Part shown: piece after piece, positions 52,016 through 62,800 of the stretch
Layout of the letters: each line of letters begins with the position of its first letter
How positions within the stretch are numbered: the first letter of the stretch is position 1
Assembly: GCF_047496725.1 (NCBI RefSeq)
Contig: NC_132971.1
Coordinates: forward strand, 5,878,501-5,942,500
From: Anoplolepis gracilipes
Lineage: Eukaryota; Arthropoda; Insecta; Hymenoptera; Formicidae
DNA: 64,000 nucleotides
Reading direction: 5' to 3'
The notes under the pieces: generated by a model
What the model was told of the DNA's origin: nothing
Seen by the model: only the letters and a program-made list of their open reading frames with translations
The model's database searches: none
Made by a program: the position numbers and the translations under genes

Positions 52016-52229
52016 ATGTCACAGTGTAAAGATCTTATCGTATGTTGCCTCTTTCTATGGATTTTCGTGAATAACATAAAATGCCAGGATATCGAAGAAA
52101 TATCTAAAACATTGGATAAAATACTCGTTAATACAACTACTAGATCATTTCGACGACCACGAAATCATGAAGATGCATCATCAATTTGGCAGGAATATGA
52201 ATTTGGCACTGGGGCTGGAAATCGAGAAG
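52016..52229 (+). CDS. Large gene exon 1: signal peptide
   Basis: MSQCKDLIVCCLFLWIFVNN is a signal peptide with likely cleavage near Cys22. It is followed by a short charged region ending EFGTGAGNRE. Donor GAAG|GTGATT, phase 1. The first intron ends in TATTTTCAG at 53019. Confidence 0.82.
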
Positions 52230-52294
52230 GTGATTGTTACCAAATACGTTATTTTAAACTAGTATTAAAAATTATAAATATATATATATGTATG

Positions 52295-52339
<45 letters not shown>

Positions 52340-55300
52340 ATGTAACAAATTTATATATATTTTGAATTTATAAATTTTGACATTGGATTCGTATTCAGCT
52401 AAAAAACCTTTGAGTTCAAATAAGCGTAATTGAAAACTATTTAATCGTCTAATTCACAACTTTTTTGTAATAGATTTTATATTTAATCACAAATATGTTA
52501 TTAACCATATCAACGTAGAAATTTTTTTTAAGGATTGAAGATCTTAACAACGTACTTAATTTTTATTGCAATAAAACTTCTCTAACACATGATATAGGTA
52601 TATACTGTAGCAGTAATATAAAAAAAACACTTCAAAACAGCATTTTTGCAACTTTAATTGCAAATTTCTCAAAATTGTGATATGATAAAGAAATATGAAA
52701 ATCGGACTCGTATTTAGCATTCAAAAAAAGTATAGGAATTCTCTAATCTTGTTTTTATATTAAAAAAAATTAGTTTTTATTAAGCTGTATCATATTAAAA
52801 GGATATCTAGTCGTTTACGGATACTGTTTATCTAAAATTTTTAATGAAAGATGCATTATATTATATACAATAATTTATATATATATATTTATTTATTTAT
52901 TTAATCTTTTTTATAGAATATATATAATATTATAGTTATTTTATTAAGTAAATAAGTCTGTATTTATTCTCACGTACACTATTTTTGTAAATAATCTAAA
53001 AAAATATTTTTATTTTCAGAAGTTATTGTGACAAATATTTCATTGCACAAATTTAATATGCCCGATAACATTAATTGGCAATTTTTGCAAGAGGACACCA
53101 CTTACTTTATTCGTGTTGAGAATTCAATATTATTTTTCTACGAGATTAATCTTGATAATTTGTCAATTGAAAAGTCTATAAATATAATAACTGAGGGACA
53201 TATATTACAATTTAAAGTTCTTAATTTAAATACTGAAGAAACATTTATTGAGAATTATGTTAATAATTTAATGATAGTTCTATTGGTTGAATCCGAACAA
53301 AACTATTATTTATATTGGTATAGAGTGTTTGGAAATTCGTATACATTGTATTCGACATGGCCTGTACAAAGACAAATTCAAGACATGGAATTTCTGCGAG
53401 AAGAAAATCAACATGAATTATTGCTATTATTCGACAATAATGTATATCCCGGAGAGCAATCGTTGATCGATATTTACGGTTTCAATGTTGATTATGATAG
53501 TCATCGTATCGATATATGGTAATTACGTAATTATTTATAATATACACATTGTTTCTGGTCTTATAATATTATATTATACAACACGCTAAACAAATAACTC
53601 ACAATTTTATAAATTTACATGATGACTTTTTTAATAAACATATGTTAGTATGCAGAAAAGTTTTAAGAGATACATAAAAAGACTTATGCTTTAAATATCA
53701 TAAATTACTAAATAACATTTTTTATGCCTCTATTTTAATTTTTTTTGTTAAAGTCTTTGTACACAAAAATTTAAAAAAAAGACACTCTTAACGTTTTTCA
53801 AAAAATTTAAAATTATTTTTTATTTATTATTTGTATATAAATATTTTATATATCTACATACTGAAATTATATTTCTCAATATGCAAAATAATATAATATA
53901 AATACAGCACATGTTTTTTATATAAACAAACTTATACTGCGCAGGCTTTGTCGGCGGTTATTTGTTCCAAAAGTGTTTGATATTCAAATCTGTTCAATTT
54001 ACGGACAATCTGTGTTGGGCTTCCAAGGAATTGATAACATTGTTTTATATAAATCGAAAAATGAACATGAATTGTGCCAGTTTGAAAAGTTTGAAACTAT
54101 TAAGTCTAACAAGCTTACCAATTTTGTTTGCTTCGAGAGTGGTTATATCGAATATTTAGCAATTGGTGGAAAGAAAATGCGTTTACTTCGCTTTTCCGAG
54201 AACGAATTTCAAAATAATATTGAAACGGATCTGCATTTTGATGGTAACTTGGTAATCATTTTCAACTAAAATGTAATTTTTTAAAAAACAAATAATATTT
54301 ACTTCACAGACACTACTGAAATTTTTTGGGTCACCAGAATACCATTGAACACATATCGGGATGAGTCATTATTATTGGTTCAATTTAAAAATTTATCAGT
54401 AATCGCTTTGGCTTGGCAAGGATTAAAGTTTCAGACAGTAGTTTTACCTAATCAAATTTTGAATAATTTTGATTTGTCAAAAGTCGTCATTATTCCAAAA
54501 GTTGGATTCATCCATGCAAATGTACTTGTACGCATGGAAGTAGCCTTAACCGAATTAACGCATCCTATTCACAATAAAACAGAAAGTATGTTAAAGACAC
54601 GAGCTTTGTTGGAGGTACTTACGTTTGTATAATTTGTTTTTCATGAATAATATTTTATATTATTATATTTATATATGTATATAATTACATATTTTATACA
54701 TAATTATATAAATGTTTTAAACAATTAAATAACTTACAATACATTAAAATACACAAATATGTAGGACATATTTGTGTATTTTATGTTTATTTTAAAAATA
54801 ATGTCTGTTAAGAAATTGTATGATTTTATATTTTTGTAAAATGAAATGCTTTCAGGAGGTTTTTCGAAAACAAGAAGTTGTTTTTGACGAGACTGAAACA
54901 CGATTGAATCAAAGTTACTTTAAAAATCCTATATCAGGATTTTGGAATTTTTCGGAGGTAGATGCATCGAATGTTAAAATTGAAAGAAATATAAATTATG
55001 GCGCTGTCAAAGTCGGTTTAGTCGACTTAGAAATGGAAGATATGTTGATAAATGTGACATCAAGTTTAAAAAAACTAGAGGAACTTGAAACGAGGCTTAA
55101 TCAAATTTTATTGGAGTTGAAAAATATAACTAATACGACAATAATTAACTCGTCGGATATTGAATTAACTGGAAATTTTCTAGTGACTGGAACTCTGCAT
55201 GTGAAAAATATAACTGCTGCTTTTATAAATAACGTATCGACTTCAATCGCAGCAAACAATATCGTAAATCACGCTTCTGATATTATCAATGGTCAAAAAT

Positions 55301-58300
55301 CTTTTTCTTCCATTGACACTGATAACTTGACGGTTTTCTCTTTGAATGGCGTCCCATTGGAAGAAATTGTTTTCGATACTTCAATCAAAAATTATAACAA
55401 CATTGATTTTTCGAAATTAAAACGATTAGAAATTAATGGACACTTAAATTTTTCCGAGATAAATAATATTAAGTGGAAGAATCTAATGCAAAGTATAGTA
55501 TGGAAAGATGAATCAATAATTATTCCAGGAGAGACAATCGTGGAAGGGGTAAGATAACATAATTATAAAGAGTCATAAAATTTTAAAAAACCGATTCAAT
55601 CTTGATGATATATGTTATCAAGATGGTGATCCCGAGTAATTTTCCAAAAAAAGACAAAGTAAAAAGGAAACGTCAATATGCTCACCGTATATATAACTGT
55701 ATAATTTTTAAATATTTTTTTTTAATTTTGCGATATAATAAGGAGAATAATAAGAAAATAATCTCATGGTATCATAGTAATGAAAAATGTAATAGTGAAA
55801 TATATACTTCGGTAAATTTAAAACATAATAGCCAAATATAAATATTTACGTAATTATAACAGTACATAATTTTTATATATATATATATTTATTTATTTAT
55901 GTATTTATTTTGTAATTTCATTATAATTTTATTTTTATACTTTACGTAGTTTTCGAGAAAAATAGCATTCTATGTATGGAAAAGTAATATTTTTCCATTT
56001 TATATAGTTAATAAAAATATTTATTATCTTATTCTATATCTTTTATTTTTCTTTTTGCGAAAAATCGCTGTTTGTTTATGCTTCACTAAACATTCTGTAT
56101 GTCAAGCTCGAACTTTTATAATTTTTTCTTTGATAAAAGATAATTTCTTTCAGCAGCTTATTGTCGACGATGCCAATATCCAGAATCTGAATCATTTAAG
56201 ATACCCAGACGACTACGCTTTAATTAATAATAGATATTTTATCAACGTTACGGGTGAAAAATACTTTAACAACCTGTCTACAACACATTTGACGGGCATT
56301 AATACAATAAATAATATAAATATAGACGATTTCATTATTCTTAATAGACATGAAATCATTAATCATGAAATTACTTTTGAGAATTTGGAAATTGGTGGAA
56401 CTTTCCAGGTATGATTTAATAAATATTTTTCATAATTAAGTATAGAATAAAGACATTATGTCACAATTTTAGATCGACGGCAATGTAACGGGTATTAACA
56501 TAAACTGCATAGAGGGGTTGCTCAATGAAACTGATAGGCTTTCATCAGATGTTATTTTTGAAAATCTGACTGTTATTGGAAACATTGTACTCCAAGAGTC
56601 AATTAATGCTAAAATGTGGTCAGATTTTGATGATCTTTTGTTGAAAACTGAGAGAAATGCAGTAATTACTGGAAATAAAGAATTCTTGAATGACATTTAT
56701 ATAAACTCTAATGCAACAATTACATCCGGACAAATTAATAATCACTTATTCTCAGAATTTGTAACGCTAAATAGCGATCAACAGTTTCCTTGTAAGTATT
56801 AATTAAAAGATTATAAACATTATTTAGAATTATTTATAATTATTAACTGCATATATAAAAAAATTAAATATACATACATGTATATACGTATACGTCACAA
56901 TGAAAGATAATATGAAAAACAGATGTTTTTCTAAATGTTTTATTTTACTTTTGCAACAATAAAGTTATAAGATAAAAAGATTTAAAATATTACTTACAAT
57001 GTGTGAACGATTCACTCTCTCTTTTTTTCTTTTATCGAAGAAAAAAATAATAAAATTATAAAAATAATTAGAAAAATACTTATTTTTATTTATATTACTC
57101 TGCAATGTTATTTTAATAGTACTACTTTATCTATTTTAGATTTGAAAAAAATATCGGCAAATGTCATGTTTGGCAATGTAACTTTTGGGATGATAAAGAA
57201 GTTGGAAGATTATATAAGCGAGCAAAATGATGATTCTGATTGTTTAAATATAATAGTATTCTTTGTTAGATCATGCATCATTGATAATTTGTCTTTTGAT
57301 ACTCTGAAGCAATCTATCATGCAGACTGCTTTCTTTGAAAAATTAAATCAAATTTTCCAAAAACCACATTTCGAAAATTTGACTCTCTCAACATTAATAG
57401 CCGATGAAATATTGCCAAACACAATCAATTATATCAATTACGCTGATTTGACTAAACGCATCTTAACAACCTCTACACAGCAAAATTTGACAGGCACTTT
57501 AATAATTGATAATTTAGAAACCAATATCTTGAACGCTGAAGTCATCAATGAAGTGCCATTAAATAAATTAAATCAATTATCAGCACATGCAAAATCACTT
57601 TATAATGATATTTTCAATGGAAATATGTCGATAAAATCACTTCGAGTGACAGGGATGTTAACAGCATCTTCTATTAATGAGAACGATATCGTTAACGTTT
57701 ACAAGAAAGATAACATGGGAACTGTAATTTTCAATGAAAACATATCGATTAACAACCTAACTGTGATTGGCTTCGTTAATGGTTTAAATCTGTCTGAATT
57801 CGTTATTGATGCTGTACAGAAAACCGACAGAAATATTACATTTGTAAGCTACAAAACATTCGAAAATGTTACGTGCGAATTTTTGGAGACACAATTTATA
57901 AATGGACACTTTGTAGAAAATATCTTAGATCCCAATGCAAATCAGATACTGAAAGGACCAGTTGTTATAAATGGTATGTCATATGTAGAAAAATGTTTCT
58001 TATTTTCTATCTTTTTAGTAGTCTATATACAATTTTACTCTCAAAAATAATTTTAAAACTTTTAGAAATTTGTATATTAATATATTGTGTGACAATATAT
58101 AATATATTTATTACACATATATATTTGTATATAAATTCTCTCTTTCGTTTCCTTCTCTTTTTTTTTTTGTTTATTAAAGCTATTATTATAATTATATCAT
58201 TGCAATATAATTTTATTTGTACTGTTTTATATAATTGCAGTTGTTTTCTTTTTGTTAATTATTTTTATTATTGTTATAATTATAAATATTTTTTCTCTTT

Positions 58301-59769
58301 GCCTTTCTAACTGTTTTGTGCATTTTTAATAAAAATATAATTTTCCTTTTAGGCTGGGTCACTGTTTTAAGAAATTTCAACACAACTGGCAAGATTGGAA
58401 ATATATTTTTCCGTGATTTCACAAATATATTTAAATCACTTGGAAATAACTCTTATGCTCTTTACGGTGATTTTTATTTCAATGAAATCACTTCTATATC
58501 AAGATTAAATATAAGTGGACCAACTCAAAGATCAATATTTGACAGTTTTTTCGAAACAGTAATCTTTAAAAACGATATAAATATTACAATATCTGGATCA
58601 AAAGTATTTAAAAGTTTAGTTACATTTAACAGTGCATTTATCATTGAGAGCAGTTTAAATAATTTAGATTTGAACAGATTTTACGAAAATGCTGTTTATA
58701 TCGATAAACCGTTTTCGATTAATGTTAAAGTTATGTTTAAAGAGGATGTTTACGTACGAAAAACTCTCATAGTAAAAACAGAATTGCACTCAAATACCAT
58801 CATGAAAGTCAATATAAAAGATTTGCAGGAGAATGTTATCGCTCTTAATAAACTTAACTATTTCTCAGGTAATTATGTTTACATATAATAAAAAAATTTT
58901 TTATGCAAAAAATAATTAAAAGTTTTAACAATTTGTTAAATAAATTAGAATATCATTGGACAATTTTTCCGCATAATAAGAAATTTATGTTTTAGAACAA
59001 ATTACACTCGATAATGTAACTTTCCAAGCAAGCGTAAGAGTTAAACAGGTCAATGACTTAAAAATGGATATGTTGATTCCATTGAATACGGAACAGTCTA
59101 TCATGGTTGACAGACTTAATTGTACTAATGCCACCGTTAAAAATATACAAATATTAGGACATATTAACAGCTACTATCTAGAAGATATTTATGCAAACAC
59201 TTTTTTGGTATAATAACATTAAAATAGAATAACAATTTTTGTTTGAGATATATATTTAGTAATTAAAATATATAAAAATGTTTTGAAAATATGTGAATAA
59301 ATTACTATAAAAATGTGTACAGTTCATATTCATACTCTTTAATTGTGTATAATTGTAAATATTATCATATTTTACAATTTTTTAAAAATTGTATTGTTTT
59401 ACAATTGCCTATTTTATTTTTTCAAGTACTAATCAAGTAATAATTTATATTAAAATTTTAATGATATATAATAAATAATTAAAAATATTTAATTTTTTTT
59501 TTACAGATATACAGTAATCAAAATATTTCAGGACAAATAAAGATTGTGGGAAATGTTTATGCGTATCATGACTTTAATGCACATCTTATCAATGGATTTA
59601 ATCCTAAGCGAATGATTTCCTTAATCGCTAATGACACTTTAAATGGTAAGAAACTGACCTTCTCTTTCAATCTCTCCAGTATTAAAATATAATTTTTTTC
59701 AGTGTAAATTAATACATGTAATCCCTGTACAATTCGACTTCTCTGCTTTCTCCCTTTTCAACAATTAAT

Positions 59770-59808
<39 letters not shown>

Positions 59809-62800
59809 GCTCCTTTTTCTTTATATTTTCGGGTTTTCTCTTTTATAAACCTTCTCCATTTTATATTCTTTTGTACACTTCTTACACCCATATCTTTCTA
59901 TTTCCTTTTCTTCATATTTTATTTAATTTAAAATTTTGTCCAGAGAGATTTACACACACACACACACACACACACAATTGGCAATTAATATAAATAATAT
60001 ATTTGCTTAACTTTTTTAGGAAACTTTATGTTCAAAACCCCAGTTGTCCTTGATAAAAATCTCAGAATTTTGGGTCTTCTAAACGGAATAAGTCCAATTA
60101 ATTGGCAAGGCGTTGCAATTAAAACAACGAATAAGGCCAAACAGATTATATCTGGGAAGTGGAAAATATATGGAAATATCCATTTCGAGGAAAATATTAA
60201 CGGAAGTGAATTTTTGAATGGAGTTAATATTACGGAAACATCAATTGCTTTATCACAGGAACATCCTCAAATAGATCATATCATCGATGAAACACATGTA
60301 AGAAAGTTATTTTCTAAAGGCATTTAATAAAAAATTATTTTTAATATTAAATACGATTTTATATGATGACATTCAATCACAGTCAATAAAAAAATATTAC
60401 TTTCTTGTAATTATTAACATTTATTTTTTACTAAACTCGCTCTATATTAAAACCAGTTTATTCCATCAATTTTACAAATATATTTTACTTACACTTTTAA
60501 CACAACTTTATTTTGTAGATGGATCTAGATAACGTGTGCGCATTGTATTTAGACATGCTTAAATGCAATGCAATGAATCAAATATACAAATTCAATACTT
60601 TTGATTACTTAAAAATTCTGGAATTCGAAGGAGATATTCATGATATCCGTACTATTGAATTAGATAATTTTGATTATATATTAGTAAATTATGATACCTG
60701 CCGTATGAAACTTATACTGTATACTCAAACTGACTTTCAAGTGGTCGACGAAGTATCCGATTTTGGATTAATTGATAAATGGATTTTTTTAAAATCAGAT
60801 CCTTTATACTTGCTTACCATCGCAAAACGCACATGTGGCAGAAGCTTTAATAATATATGGAAATTGGAAAATAATAGATTAATGGTGAGTTTATTGCAAC
60901 TTATAAAAAATATATAAAAGAGTGAAACGAGAGCACGATGTAATATATGTGTATATATATATATATATGTCGTAGGCAAATGGTTATTTTAGAAAATAGC
61001 TTTTGACTAGGCAAATGTTATCTGGCTGGTAAAATGGCTTTCATTCGTTTATTTGTATTCAAATGTTATTTTCCTAGGCAAACAGCATTTGACTAAACCG
61101 CTGTTAGGCAAATGGCTTAACGAAGCGTGCATCAATGCATTCAGTATTTGTTTTGTAAGATTATGAATAAAAAATTATAAATATAGTGTAAGAGTTCGGA
61201 CATAGATTGAATTAAGATTTTACATTGAAACTTCCACACAGTACTGTCAGCCTTGGTAGTTTTTACGCTCTCAAGTTTTGTTATATTTTTTTATGGGGAC
61301 GGGGTTTTGCCCCGTCCCCCTATGCACCCCCATCTAAGCGTTCTCTCTAGTATGTATATGCCCCATAAAAAAATATAACAAAACTTGAGAGCGTAGAAAC
61401 TACCAAAGCTGACAGTACTGTGTGGAAATTTCAATGTAAAATCTTAATTCAACCTATGTGCAAACTCTTACACATTTATCATTTTTCATTCATAATCTTA
61501 CAAAACAAATACTGAATGCATCGATGCACGCTTCGTTGAACCATTTGCCTAACAGCGCTTCAGTCAAATAGCATTTGCTTAGGAAAATAACATTAAAACA
61601 TAAAAATAAACGGGCGAAAGCCATGTGGCCAGCCAGATAGCATTTGCCTAATCAAAAGCTATTTTCCTAAACTAACCATTTGCCTACAACATATATATAT
61701 ATATAAAACTATTAATTTCGAGAATCGACTTTACGTGTTTTTCTTTAAAAAAATAAAATAGTATATGAATAGTATCATTTTAAAGTAAAAGAGTAAAAAA
61801 TTTTACGTATTTTAGAATCATTTCATAATATATTTCAACGCGTCAAATTTTATTACGTGGTATAGTGCGTATTGTTTTCGCGAGAAAGGGAGCACACTCC
61901 TCCTGCTTGCCGTCGTTGCGTGAATAAAAGATGGAAGGGATAATAGTGCCTAAACAGGCGTAACTGTTCTACAATGTTACATTATATAATATTTTACGTA
62001 TTTCGGAATTGTTTATTACATATTTTAACGCGTTAAAATTGATCGTGTAGTATAATGCATACGTACACATATTATTGTAACGAAAAAGAGAGAATGTGTT
62101 ATTGTGACGCGTTCGACTTCGAGGTGATCGCGTACGAGTCGACGACGCACACGGCGGAGTGGGGGTATGCGGCTACGTGCTATTACTACACCTGCCGAGA
62201 TCACAATAAATACATTCCGATTTCGGCAGGCATAGTAATAGCGGCGTACCCCCACTCTGGCGTTTGCGTCGTCGACTCGCGCCGGGTCACCTCAAAGTCG
62301 AACGCGTCACAATAATAATACACTCTCTCTTTCTCGTTACAATAATATGTATATGTACGTACGCATTATACTACACGATCAATTTTAACGCGTTAAAATA
62401 TGTAATAAGCAATTCTGAAATACGTAAAATATTACATAATGTAACATTGTAGAACAGTTACGTCTGTTTAGGCACTACTATCCCTTCCATCTTTTATTCA
62501 CGCAACGACGGCAAGATTAAATTAAGATTTTACATTGAAATTTCCACACAGTACTGTCAGCCTTGGTAGTTTCTACGCTCTCAAGTTTTGTTATATTTTT
62601 TTATGGGGACAAGGCTTCGCCCCGTCCCCCTATGCACTCCCATCTAAGCGTTCTTTCTAGTATGTACATGCTAGAAAAGAACGCTTAGATGGGAGTGCAT
62701 AGGGGAGAAGCCCCGTCCCCATAAAAAAATATAACAAAACTTGAGAGCGTAGAAACTACCAAGGCTGACAGTACTGTGTGGAAATTTCAATGTAAAATCT

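Noticed and set aside
62025..62452. Three overlapping ORFs within element Y
   Set aside because: Both strands give similar ORFs because the DNA is palindromic, and no transposase motifs are present.
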